Assembly (NCBI RefSeq): GCF_016863095.1
Contig: NZ_BOOF01000002.1
Span: 124,001 to 188,000 of the forward strand
Direction of reading: 5' to 3'
Length of the DNA: 64,000 bases
Source of the DNA: Microbispora siamensis
Lineage (GTDB): Bacteria; Actinomycetota; Actinomycetes; Streptosporangiales; Streptosporangiaceae
How positions within the stretch are numbered: the first letter of the stretch is position 1; the number at the start of each line of letters is the position of its first letter. Made by a program: the position numbers and the translations under genes. The notes beneath the pieces are model-generated. The model saw only the letters and a program-made list of their open reading frames with translations, did no database searches and had not been told where the DNA came from. Positions 34,593 through 43,123 of this stretch are shown here, one piece after another.

Positions 34593-35555
34593 TCAGCAGA
34601 CGGCGGCGAGCGACTCTCCGACGGGTGTCCGCCGGTAGAGCACCTCGCGGCCGAGCCGCCGCCGCGCCACCAAGCCCGCGTCGGACAGCACGGCGAGGTG
34701 CTGGCTGACCGCGCCCGGCGTGAGGCCGAGCCGCCGGGCGAGCCCGGTGGTCGAGCCGGGTTCGGCCAGCGCGGTGAGCACCTGCGCCCGGGTGCGGCCG
34801 ATGAGCGCGGCCAGCGCCTCGGGCGTGCAGGGAGCGCCGTCCGACCAGAGCGTCCCGACGCCCCGCGCCGGGTAGCACAGCATCGGCCGGTACGGCTCGT
34901 ACATCACCGAGACGTCCGGCCAGCCGAAGGCGCTCGGCACGAGGACGAGGCCGTGCCCGCCGAGGTCGCCGTCGTAGGCGCAGCTCTTGGCCGTGACGAG
35001 CCGGTCCCCGTGCCAGGAGACACCCGGGTGCAGGTCGGCGAACAGCTCGCGCACTCCCCCGGCCGCCAGCGTGCGGGCCCGCCACATGACGTCGGCCTCC
35101 AGCAGCGCGCGGATCCTGGGCCAGAACTCCTCGAACGCGACCGTCCAGTACTCCCGCAGTTGGCCGGCCACCCGCCGCACGCCCTCCGCGGGGTCGTCGG
35201 CGAACCGCCGCAGCGCCACGGGATCGGATGTCTGCACCCACACCGTCTCCTCGTACGCCGTGGCGGGCGGCGTGGCGCGCACCCGCTCCAGCTCGGCGGC
35301 GAAGTCCGGCAGCGGGGTGTCGGGCGGCGGGGTGAGGAAGTCGGGGATGTAGCCGCTCGCCGGGACCAGCGCGAACAGGTCGGTGAGATCCACCTCGCGC
35401 AGGCGCGGTCCTACGGCACGCAGCCACGGCAGGTGCAGCGAGTGGCGGCCGGGGGCGCGCAGCACCCGGAGGCTGGCCACCAGCTCCCACATCGGGGAGA
35501 ACGCGAAGCGCAGCCGCGCCACGTCGTCCGGCGTGAACCGCCACTCCACCGGCAC
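34593..35555 (-). CDS. ArsR-type regulator with DUF5937-like N-terminus
   Basis: 320-residue regulator in two parts. The first 210 or so residues (FTPDDVARLRFAFSPMWELVASLRVL, HLPWLRAVGPRLREVDL) resemble the DUF5937 domain; the last 70 form an ArsR winged helix (STTGLARRLGLTPGAVSQHLAVLSDAGLVARRR with YRRTPVGESLA). The large domain probably senses a ligand. GTG 35555 has GGGGGGAG upstream. It is divergent from an MFS gene with a palindrome between, so it likely represses that exporter and itself. Confidence 0.85.
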   Translation of the reverse strand: MPVEWRFTPDDVARLRFAFSPMWELVASLRVLRAPGRHSLHLPWLRAVGPRLREVDLTDLFALVPASGYIPDFLTPPPDTPLPDFAAELERVRATPPATAYEETVWVQTSDPVALRRFADDPAEGVRRVAGQLREYWTVAFEEFWPRIRALLEADVMWRARTLAAGGVRELFADLHPGVSWHGDRLVTAKSCAYDGDLGGHGLVLVPSAFGWPDVSVMYEPYRPMLCYPARGVGTLWSDGAPCTPEALAALIGRTRAQVLTALAEPGSTTGLARRLGLTPGAVSQHLAVLSDAGLVARRRLGREVLYRRTPVGESLAAVC

Positions 35556-35572
35556 GGCCGCTCCCCCCGATG

Positions 35573-35590
35573 TTTCAGCCAGGGCTAAAA
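35573..35590. promoter_or_regulatory. Candidate ArsR operator
   Basis: TTTCAGCC-AG-GGCTAAAA, an inverted repeat with one mismatch in eight base pairs, in the 76-base gap between the ArsR and MFS genes. Confidence 0.5.
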
Positions 35591-35631
35591 GATTGGCACG
35601 GCACGTCCCCGTTGTCCAAAGGTGGACGTCC

Positions 35632-36837
35632 GTGACCACTGTGATCAGCAGGACCGGCTTCATCCAGTCGAAGGTCGGCGGCCTGCCCCGTCCGTTCTGG
35701 GTGCTGTTCGGCGGATCGTTCGTCAACCGGCTCGGCACGATGGTGGAGCCGTTCATCGGCATCTACCTCACGCAGGCGCGCGGCGTCTCCCTCGCCACGG
35801 CGGGGCTGGTCATGACGATGTTCGGCGTGGGATCGCTGCTGTCGCAGCCGGTCGCCGGATGGCTGGCCGACCGCCTCGGGCGCCGGGTCACGCTCACCGG
35901 CGGCATGGTCGCCACGGCCGTCACCATGGTCGCGCTCGGCTACACGACCAGCGTGCCGGGGCTCGTCGTGGGGATGCTCGTGCTGGGCATCGTGGTGGAC
36001 GCCTACCGGCCGGCGTCGCAGGCGATCGTCGCCGACCTGGTGTCGCCGGAGGACCGGCCCCGGGCGTTCGGGCTGCTGTTCTGGGCCATCAACCTCGGCT
36101 TCTCGGTCGCGATGGTGGCCGGCGGCTGGCTCGCCCGTTCGGGCTTCACGGTGCTGTTCTGGGTGGACGCCGTCACCTGCCTGATCTTCGGCCTCCTGGT
36201 GTGGCGGGCGATCCCGGAGACCCGCCCGGCCCGCGAGGACACGCAGCCCGGCCGGTTCGCCGACGTGCTGCGCGACCGGCTCATGCTGGCCTTCGTACTG
36301 GGCAACCTGGCGTACGCGCTGGTCTACCTGCAGGCGTACAGCACGCTGCCGCTCGCCATGACCGGGCAGGGGCTGCCCACGAGCGCGTACGGCATGGCGA
36401 TGGCGGTCAACGGCCTGCTGATCGTGGTCGTCCAGCCGCTCACCAACGCGTGGCTGGCCAGGTTCGACCCGTCCAGGGTGCTCGCGGCCGGGTTCGCGCT
36501 CGTCGGGCTCGGGTTCGCGCTGACCTCGCTGATGTCGTCCGCGGCCGGGCACGCGGCGGCCGTGGCCGTCTGGACGCTCGGCGAGGTGCTCACGGCCGGG
36601 ATCCCGGGGGCGATCGTCGCGGCGCTCGCGCCGCCCCACCTGCGCGGGCGCTACTCGGGCCTGTACGGCCTGGCCTGGTCGGCCGGCTCCCTGCTCGCGC
36701 CCCTGGTGGGCACCCGGCTGCTGGCCGCCGCCCCCGGGCTGGTGTGGCCCCTGCTCGGCGGCCTCGGCCTGCTCGCGGCGGCGGGCCAGCTCCTCATCGG
36801 CCGCGCCGTGCGCCGCCGCTCCGCCCGGACGGCGTAG
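35632..36837 (+). CDS. MFS transporter
   Basis: 401-residue twelve-helix exporter of the TetA/MdtH-like group. Motif A is seen as GWLADRLGRRVTLTGG and the pattern SQAIVADLVSPEDRPRAFGL follows helix 5. Substrate unknown, likely a toxic small molecule given the divergent ArsR-type regulator. GTG 35632 has AGGTGG six bases upstream. The pair sits between two paralogous kinase genes, as if inserted into a kinase block or carried along when the kinase gene duplicated. Confidence 0.87.
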   Translation: MTTVISRTGFIQSKVGGLPRPFWVLFGGSFVNRLGTMVEPFIGIYLTQARGVSLATAGLVMTMFGVGSLLSQPVAGWLADRLGRRVTLTGGMVATAVTMVALGYTTSVPGLVVGMLVLGIVVDAYRPASQAIVADLVSPEDRPRAFGLLFWAINLGFSVAMVAGGWLARSGFTVLFWVDAVTCLIFGLLVWRAIPETRPAREDTQPGRFADVLRDRLMLAFVLGNLAYALVYLQAYSTLPLAMTGQGLPTSAYGMAMAVNGLLIVVVQPLTNAWLARFDPSRVLAAGFALVGLGFALTSLMSSAAGHAAAVAVWTLGEVLTAGIPGAIVAALAPPHLRGRYSGLYGLAWSAGSLLAPLVGTRLLAAAPGLVWPLLGGLGLLAAAGQLLIGRAVRRRSARTA

Positions 36838-36908
36838 GTCCGCGGGGACTCACCCACTGGCCGTTTCCTGGTCAGAGCGGAACGGGACAGGACATAATCC
36901 ATCCCAGG

Positions 36909-38933
36909 ATGGACGAGAACCCCCCAGCCTTTCCCGCGCGGGCGGTGGCCTGGGTGATGGCGGCCGTGGCACTGGTCCTGACCCTCGTGGGGGTGCTGGT
37001 CCAGATCCGCGTCCCCGCGCAGTGGCAGCCACACCCCCCGCTCACGCCGGACTTCGGCGTCGCGCTCACGTTCCCGCTCACGGGAGCGTTCCTGGTGTCC
37101 CAGCGGCCCCGGCTGAGCATGGCGTGGCTGATCAGCGTGGGCGGCCTGCTGGGGTCGGCCAACGTGTCCTTCACCGCGCTGATGTTCCACTGGGCGTCGC
37201 AGGGCGACATGGGGGCGGCCATCACGGCCCGGGCGGTCCAGCTGACCTGCTGGGCGGTGGGAGGCCTGCTGCTGGCGGTCCTGGTTCCGCTCTACTCGCC
37301 CACCGGGAGGCTCCCCTCCCGTGGCTGGCGCGTGGTCGTCGCCGCCGGCGCCGTCGCCACCCTCGCCGAGGTCGTCCTGGGGCTGCTGCGGCCCGACCCC
37401 GATCCCGCGGACTACCCCTGGCCGACGGTGATCCACAACCCGCTGCAGGTCCGGGGCCTCGTCCCGTACTACGGCACGGCGTGGGACGTCCTGCAGTTCG
37501 TCATCCAGGTCTGCGTGGTGGCGGCGCTGGCCTCGCTCGTGCTCCGGCTGCGGCACGCCGATCCCGTGACGCGGCGGCAGATCGCCTGGCCGCTGTCCGT
37601 CTTCGCCGTGTACGTGGCGCTGTACCTGCTCGGCCCGGCGATGTGGCTGCCCGCGACGCTGTGGACGGCGCTCATCCCGTTCGCGATCCTCTTCGCGGCG
37701 CTGCGCTACCGGCTGTACGGCATCGACACGGTGATCAGCCGGACGTTCGTCACCGCCGGGCTCCTGGGCATGATCAGCGCCGTCTACTTCGGGGTCGGGG
37801 CGGCCTCCAGCCTGGTCGTCTCCGGATATCACCAGGTGGCCGGGCTCGCGGCGGCGCTGTTCGCCGGCGCGTTCTTCCAGCCGCTGCGCCGCGTCCTGCA
37901 ACGCGTGGTCGACCGCGCGCTGTACGGCCGGGTGGGCGATCCGGCGCTGCTCGCCGAGCGGCTGACGCAGGAGGTGCGGCGGGCCGACCCCGCCGACGCG
38001 CTGGCGTCGGTGGTGACGGTCGTGCGCGAGGGCCTGGCCGTGGAGGGGGTCGCCGTCGAGATCGCCGACGGCAGGCCGCGGTACGTCGAGAGCGGCCAGA
38101 CCGGGCCGTCGCCCCGCGAGGTGCCGCTGGTCTGGCACGGCGAGCCGGTGGGCCGGCTGCTCGTCGGCCCGCCGGGGGCCCGGCGGTTCGCCGCCGCCCA
38201 CGACGAGCGGGTGCTCGCCACGCTGCTCCCCTACGTGGCGGACGTGGCCCACGCCGTGCGGATGGCCGCCGACCTCCAGCGCTCGCGCGAGCGCATCCTC
38301 GCCGCCCGCGAGGAGGAGCGCAGGCGGCTGCGCCGTGACCTGCACGACGGGCTCGGCCAGACCCTCGGGGCGATGGCGATGACGATCAACATGGCCAGGA
38401 TCAGCCTGGCCAAGTCCCCGGACACGGCCGACAACCTGCTGCGGGACCTGCGGACCGGCATGGACGCGGTGGCCGGCGACATCCGCGAACTCGTGTACGG
38501 CCTGCGGCCCCCGGCCCTCGACGACCTCGGGCTGGAGGGAGCCGTACGGGCGCTGGCGGAGGAGACGCTGCCCACGGGGACGGACGGCGTCGAGGACGTC
38601 TCGGTGCGGGTGGACGGCGACCTGGCCGGGCTGCCCGCCGCCGTGGAGGTCGCGGTGTACCGCATCGTGCAGGAGGCGCTGAACAACGTGCGCCGCCACG
38701 CGCGGGCCGCCCGGGTGAAGGTCCGCGTCACGCGCTCCCCGGCCGGGGACGGCGGCGGCGAGCTGCGGGTGACGGTCGCCGACGACGGCGTCGGCCCGCC
38801 CGCCCGGCTGCGCGCGGGGGTCGGCCTGTCCTCGATGCGCGAGCGCGCGGCCGAGCTGGGCGGAAGCTGTGTGGTCACCGCGCCCGAGACCGGCGGCACG
38901 GTCGTCGAGGCCCGGTTCCCCCTCGCCGCCTGA
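36909..38933 (+). CDS. Large membrane sensor histidine kinase, NarL-type (copy 2)
   Basis: 674 residues with the same plan as the kinase at 32477-34564: about eight transmembrane helices, GAF-like domain (REVPLVWHGEPVGRLL shared), HisKA_3 with phospho-acceptor H479 in RRDLHDGLGQT, and HATPase (EALNNVRRHA, DDGVGPP). The membrane part has diverged most, so the two may respond to different signals while keeping one output. A CATAAT hexamer at 36893-36898 lies just upstream of the ATG. The next gene, 92 bases on, encodes the SARP-receiver fusion, its likely partner. Confidence 0.88.
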   Translation: MDENPPAFPARAVAWVMAAVALVLTLVGVLVQIRVPAQWQPHPPLTPDFGVALTFPLTGAFLVSQRPRLSMAWLISVGGLLGSANVSFTALMFHWASQGDMGAAITARAVQLTCWAVGGLLLAVLVPLYSPTGRLPSRGWRVVVAAGAVATLAEVVLGLLRPDPDPADYPWPTVIHNPLQVRGLVPYYGTAWDVLQFVIQVCVVAALASLVLRLRHADPVTRRQIAWPLSVFAVYVALYLLGPAMWLPATLWTALIPFAILFAALRYRLYGIDTVISRTFVTAGLLGMISAVYFGVGAASSLVVSGYHQVAGLAAALFAGAFFQPLRRVLQRVVDRALYGRVGDPALLAERLTQEVRRADPADALASVVTVVREGLAVEGVAVEIADGRPRYVESGQTGPSPREVPLVWHGEPVGRLLVGPPGARRFAAAHDERVLATLLPYVADVAHAVRMAADLQRSRERILAAREEERRRLRRDLHDGLGQTLGAMAMTINMARISLAKSPDTADNLLRDLRTGMDAVAGDIRELVYGLRPPALDDLGLEGAVRALAEETLPTGTDGVEDVSVRVDGDLAGLPAAVEVAVYRIVQEALNNVRRHARAARVKVRVTRSPAGDGGGELRVTVADDGVGPPARLRAGVGLSSMRERAAELGGSCVVTAPETGGTVVEARFPLAA

Positions 38934-39025
38934 GCGCCCGCCCCGCCCGCCTCGCTCGCCTCGTGACCCAACCGAGAGGCGCACGGCACGACCGGGAGGG
39001 CCACTGCCTCTACGCTTACCGTGCG

Positions 39026-40531
39026 ATGGTGACTTTTCGTGCTCTTGGGCCGTTCGAAGCGATTTCCGATGGCGAGACGCTCGACCTGGGCGGCCAGCGG
39101 CAACAGGCCGTGCTCGCCCGGTTGCTCGTGGCCGGAGGGCGCGCCGTACCGGTGAGCGTGCTGATCGACGAGCTGTGGCCCGGCGAGCCGCCCGCCCAGG
39201 CGTTGTCCACGATCCAGGGGTACGTCTCCCGGCTGCGGCGGGCGCTCGAACCGAACCGCGCGCCGCGCGAGGAGGCAGGCGTCCTGGTGTCGGCCCCGCC
39301 CGGCTACGCGCTGCGGGCGGCCGTCGAGGACGTGGACTCCTGGTGCTTCGAGCATCTGGTCAAGAGCGACCACGAGGGCCCGGCGGCGACGCTGGAGCGG
39401 ATGGAGACGGCCCTCGCCCTGTGGCGCGGGCCCGCGCTCGCCGGGTTCCAGGAGCTGGCCTGGGCGCAGGCCGAGGCCACGCGGCTGGACGAGCTACGCC
39501 TGCTCGCCGTGGAGCGCCGCGCGGACGCCGCGCTGCGGCTGGGCCGCACCGGCCCGATGATCCCCGACCTGGAGGCGCACGCGTCGGCGCACCCGCTGCG
39601 GGAGGAGGCCTGGCGGCTGCTCGCGCTCGCGCTCTACCGCGCCGGGCGGCAGGGTGACGCGCTCGGCGCGCTGCGGCGGGCCAGGGAGGCGCTGCGCGAC
39701 GAGCTCGGGCTCGACCTCGGCCCCACCTTGCAGCGGCTCGAGCAGGACATCCTCGTCCAGGCCGAGCATCTGGACGCCCCCGACCCGGCCGTGGGAGGGT
39801 CTTCGATCGGGGCCTCGGAGGTCGCGCCGTCCACGCCGTCCGCGCCGTCCGTGCCTGAGGGGGCGGCCGCCCGCGCGGCGGCCCTGCGCGTGCTGATCGC
39901 CGATGACCAGGCGCTGGTGCGCACCGGTCTCAAGGTGATCCTCGACAGCGAGCCGGGGCTCGACCTCGTCGGGGAGGCGGAGAACGGCGAGCAGGCGATC
40001 GCGCTCGTCCAGTCGGTGCGGCCCGACGTGGTGCTCATGGACATCCAGATGCCGCGCCTGGACGGCCTGGCGGCGGCCCGGCGGATCCTCGCGGCGGAGG
40101 CGCCGCCGAAGGTGATCATGATGACCACCTTCGGCACCGACGAGAACCTCTACGCCGCGCTGCGGGCCGGCGTGAGCGGCTTCGTACTGAAGACCTCCGC
40201 CCCCGAGCAGCTCATCGCGGCGATCCGGGCCGCCGTCGCGGGCGACGCGCTGCTCGACCCGGCGGTCACCACGCACCTCATCGCGGCCTTCGCCGGGCGG
40301 CGCGACCCGGCGGCGCCGGAGGGCCTGTCCGACTCCGACATCGACCTGATCAAGCTCGTCGCCCGGGGCTTCACCAACCGGCAGATCGCGATGACGCTCG
40401 CCGTGCCGGAACAGGAGGTCGCTGACGAGGTCACGGCGCTGCTGCGCGGCCTCGGCCTGGTCGACCGGGCCCAGCTCGTGGTCCTGGCGTACGAAAGAGG
40501 GCTGGTCAGCCCCGGGTCACCCGGCGCCTGA
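39026..40531 (+). CDS. SARP/BTAD - receiver - degenerate LuxR-HTH fusion regulator
   Basis: 501 residues joining two regulator types. Residues 1-95 form an OmpR-type winged helix (FRALGPFEAI, RQQAVLARLLVAGG, STIQGYVSRLRRAL) and about 96-245 a BTAD helical domain, together a SARP. A Ser/Pro linker leads to a full receiver (acidic pair D293-D294, phospho-acceptor D339, T367/T368, K389) and a LuxR-type segment. In that segment the recognition helix normally reading TVKTHV is EVADEV, so DNA binding there is doubtful. DNA binding likely moved to the N-terminus. It follows two paralogous kinases without regulators and is their probable partner. Confidence 0.88.
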   Translation: MVTFRALGPFEAISDGETLDLGGQRQQAVLARLLVAGGRAVPVSVLIDELWPGEPPAQALSTIQGYVSRLRRALEPNRAPREEAGVLVSAPPGYALRAAVEDVDSWCFEHLVKSDHEGPAATLERMETALALWRGPALAGFQELAWAQAEATRLDELRLLAVERRADAALRLGRTGPMIPDLEAHASAHPLREEAWRLLALALYRAGRQGDALGALRRAREALRDELGLDLGPTLQRLEQDILVQAEHLDAPDPAVGGSSIGASEVAPSTPSAPSVPEGAAARAAALRVLIADDQALVRTGLKVILDSEPGLDLVGEAENGEQAIALVQSVRPDVVLMDIQMPRLDGLAAARRILAAEAPPKVIMMTTFGTDENLYAALRAGVSGFVLKTSAPEQLIAAIRAAVAGDALLDPAVTTHLIAAFAGRRDPAAPEGLSDSDIDLIKLVARGFTNRQIAMTLAVPEQEVADEVTALLRGLGLVDRAQLVVLAYERGLVSPGSPGA

Positions 40532-40545
40532 CCCTTATCGTCGCT

Positions 40546-40575
40546 TTGACGACAACTAATCGGACACCTTAGGGT
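40546..40575 (+). promoter_or_regulatory. Candidate nadE promoter
   Basis: TTGACG (40546-40551) and TAGGGT (40570-40575) are 18 bases apart. The predicted transcription start falls on or next to the GTG at 40583, so the message may be leaderless, although a G-rich stretch before the GTG could act as a ribosome binding site. Confidence 0.45.
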
Positions 40576-40582
40576 GGGGACC

Positions 40583-42331
40583 GTGGCTCAACTGCGTATC
40601 GCTCTCGCCCAGACCAATCCGGTCGTCGGTGACATCGCCGGCAACGCCGACATGCTCGTCGAGTGGACCCGCAGGGCCGCCGAGCGCGGCGCGCACCTCG
40701 TGGTGTTCCCCGAGATGTTCCTGACCGGATACCCCGCCGAGGACCTGGTGCTCCGGTCGTCGTTCGTGGAGGCGTCGATCACGGCGCTGTCGAAGGCGGC
40801 CACGCGACTCGCCGACGAAGGGCTCGGCGATCTCCCCGTCGTGGTGGGCTACCTCGACCGGGCCGACCTCGCCCCGCGCGTGGGACAGCCCAAGGGCGCC
40901 CCGCTCGACGCGGTCGCCCTGCTCCACGAGGGCCGGATCGTGACGAAGTCGGCCAAGCACCACCTGCCGAACTACGGGGTGTTCGACGAGTACCGCTACT
41001 TCGTGCGCGGCGACCGCCTGCCGATCTTCCGCCTGCACGGCGTGGACGTCGCCGTGGCCGTGTGCGAGGACCTGTGGCAGGACGGCGGCCCCGTCTCGGT
41101 GGTCGCCGAGGCCGGCGCCGGTCTGCTCGTCGTCCCCAACGGCTCGCCGTACGAGACGAACAAGGACGACGTGCGGCTGGAGCTGTGCGCGCGGCGGGCC
41201 CGCGAGGCGGGCTGCGCGCTCGCCTACGTGAACATGGTCGGCGGCCAGGACGAGCTGGTCTTCGACGGCGACTCGCTCATCGTGGACGCCTCCGGCGAAC
41301 TGGTCGCCCGCGCGCCGCAGTTCGAGGAGGACCTGTTCGTCACCGACCTGGAGCTCCCGGAGGGCACGGGCGAGCTCGGCGAGTCGCGCCACGACGCCCA
41401 CGACGGCACGGTCATCACGGTCGAGCGGGTGCTGCTGTCGGCCGCGCCGGTCGAGCCGTACGAGCCGGAGACGCCGGTCGTCGCCGAGCGGCTGGACGAC
41501 CTGGCGGAGATCTACAACGCGCTCGTGCTCGGCGTGCGCGACTACGTGCGCAAGAACGGTTTCCGGTCGGTCATCCTCGGCCTGTCCGGCGGCATCGACT
41601 CCGCCCTGACCGCCACGATCGCCGCCGACGCCGTCGGGCCGGAGCGGGTCCACGTGGTGCTGATGCCCTCGCGCTACTCCTCGGACCACTCGATCACCGA
41701 CGCGGAGGAGCTGGTGCGCCGCCAGGGGCTCAACTCCCAGGTCGTCCCGATCGCCGACATCGTCTCGGCGTTCGAGAAGGAGATCGAGCTGCACGGCCTG
41801 GCGGCCGAGAACCTGCAGGCCCGCGTGCGCGGCATGCTGCTGATGAGCCTGTCGAACGAGCACGGCCACCTGGTGCTGACCACCGGCAACAAGAGCGAGC
41901 TGGCCACCGGCTACTCCACCCTGTACGGCGACTCGGCGGGCGGGTTCGCGCCGATCAAGGACGTGCTCAAGAGCGTGGTCTGGAAGCTCTCGGAGTGGCG
42001 CAACGCCCAGCCCGGGCAGCCCCCGATCCCGGAGAACTCGATCACCAAGGAGCCGAGCGCGGAGCTGCGTCCCGACCAGCGCGACACCGACTCGCTCCCG
42101 CCGTACGAGGTGCTCGACCGGCTGCTGCGCGACTACGTCGAGCGGGACATGGGCCGTGACGAGCTGGTCGCGGCCGGGCACGACCCCGAGCTCGTCACAC
42201 AGATCATCCGCCTGGTGGACCTGGCCGAGTACAAGCGCCGCCAGTACCCGCCGGGCCCGAAGATCACGCCCAAGAACTTCGGCCGCGACCGCCGCCTGCC
42301 CATCACCACCCGCTGGCGCGAGCGCCTCTAG
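40583..42331 (+). CDS. nadE: NAD+ synthase, glutamine-hydrolysing
   Basis: 582-residue enzyme for the last step of NAD+ synthesis, amidating nicotinic acid adenine dinucleotide with ammonia from glutamine. The N-terminal nitrilase-type glutaminase has its triad: Glu in VVFPEMFLTGYP, Lys in VTKSAKHHLPNYG and Cys in AVCEDLW. The C-terminal synthetase has the ATP-pyrophosphatase loop LGLSGGIDSALT and TTGNKSELATGYSTLYGD. GTG 40583 was chosen over 40574 because it gives the usual short N-terminus. It lies between the kinase/regulator block and a convergent ABC operon, overlapping the latter by four bases. Confidence 0.96.
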   Translation: MAQLRIALAQTNPVVGDIAGNADMLVEWTRRAAERGAHLVVFPEMFLTGYPAEDLVLRSSFVEASITALSKAATRLADEGLGDLPVVVGYLDRADLAPRVGQPKGAPLDAVALLHEGRIVTKSAKHHLPNYGVFDEYRYFVRGDRLPIFRLHGVDVAVAVCEDLWQDGGPVSVVAEAGAGLLVVPNGSPYETNKDDVRLELCARRAREAGCALAYVNMVGGQDELVFDGDSLIVDASGELVARAPQFEEDLFVTDLELPEGTGELGESRHDAHDGTVITVERVLLSAAPVEPYEPETPVVAERLDDLAEIYNALVLGVRDYVRKNGFRSVILGLSGGIDSALTATIAADAVGPERVHVVLMPSRYSSDHSITDAEELVRRQGLNSQVVPIADIVSAFEKEIELHGLAAENLQARVRGMLLMSLSNEHGHLVLTTGNKSELATGYSTLYGDSAGGFAPIKDVLKSVVWKLSEWRNAQPGQPPIPENSITKEPSAELRPDQRDTDSLPPYEVLDRLLRDYVERDMGRDELVAAGHDPELVTQIIRLVDLAEYKRRQYPPGPKITPKNFGRDRRLPITTRWRERL

Positions 42332-43110
42332 GCCCGCACGTCGCGGATCCGCAGCAGCAGCCAGGCGCCGAGCAGCGCGGCGGCGGCCCAGGCGGCCGCC
42401 ACGCCGAGGCCCTCCCACGGGCCGATCGGAAGGTCGTCCAGGTGCGTGGTCGTCTGGATCGCGAGCCCGGCGTTCGCCGGCGCGGCCTGCCAGAGCAGCC
42501 GGCGCAGGCCCGGATCGCCGATCATGAGCGGGACGAGCGGCAGCACGTACAGCAGGCCGCACACCACGCCGGCGGCGGTCGCGGAGTCGCGCAGGACGGT
42601 GGCGGCGCCGAGGCTGAGCAGGGCGATCAGCGCGAGGTAGAGCACCGTGCCCGCCGCCGCGCGCAGCGTCGGGCCGTCGGACAGGGACGGCGGCGGGTGG
42701 CCGTCGGCGGCCGTGAACCCGTTGCCCGGCAGGATGAGCCGCGCGGCCAGCACCGACGCGAGCACCGCGACCGTCCCGGCGGCCAGGGTCAGGCCGGTGA
42801 GGACGGCGGCCTTCGCGGCCAGGACCCGGCCCCGGCGCGGCACCGCCGCGAACGTCGTGGCGATCATGCCGGTGCCGTACTCCCCGCTGACCGCGAGTAC
42901 GGCCAGGACGGCCACGGCCGCCTGACCCGCCTGGACCCCGGCGAGGCCGAGCCGGGCGACGTCCTGGTCGCAGCCCGTCTCCGGGCAGGACACGGTCGCG
43001 GCCACGGCGGCGCTCGCCGCGGCGGTGAGCACGACGACGGCGGACAGCAGCCAGGCCGTGCCCGGGGCGGTGCGCGTCTTGGTCCACTCCGCGTGCAGTT
43101 CGCGTCTCAT
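42328..43110 (-). CDS. ABC-2 type permease
   Basis: 260-residue membrane subunit with about six helices and the usual opening of this actinobacterial permease type, MRRELHAEWTKTRT. The SGEYGTGMIATTFAAVPRRGRVLAAK segment after helix 2 is also typical. It is the last gene of a leftward operon ATPase - permease - permease, 13 bases after the second permease. Its stop region overlaps the nadE stop by four bases on the opposite strand. Exported compound unknown. Confidence 0.85.
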   Translation of the reverse strand: MRRELHAEWTKTRTAPGTAWLLSAVVVLTAAASAAVAATVSCPETGCDQDVARLGLAGVQAGQAAVAVLAVLAVSGEYGTGMIATTFAAVPRRGRVLAAKAAVLTGLTLAAGTVAVLASVLAARLILPGNGFTAADGHPPPSLSDGPTLRAAAGTVLYLALIALLSLGAATVLRDSATAAGVVCGLLYVLPLVPLMIGDPGLRRLLWQAAPANAGLAIQTTTHLDDLPIGPWEGLGVAAAWAAAALLGAWLLLRIRDVRA

Positions 43111-43123
43111 GCGTCCCCCCTGC

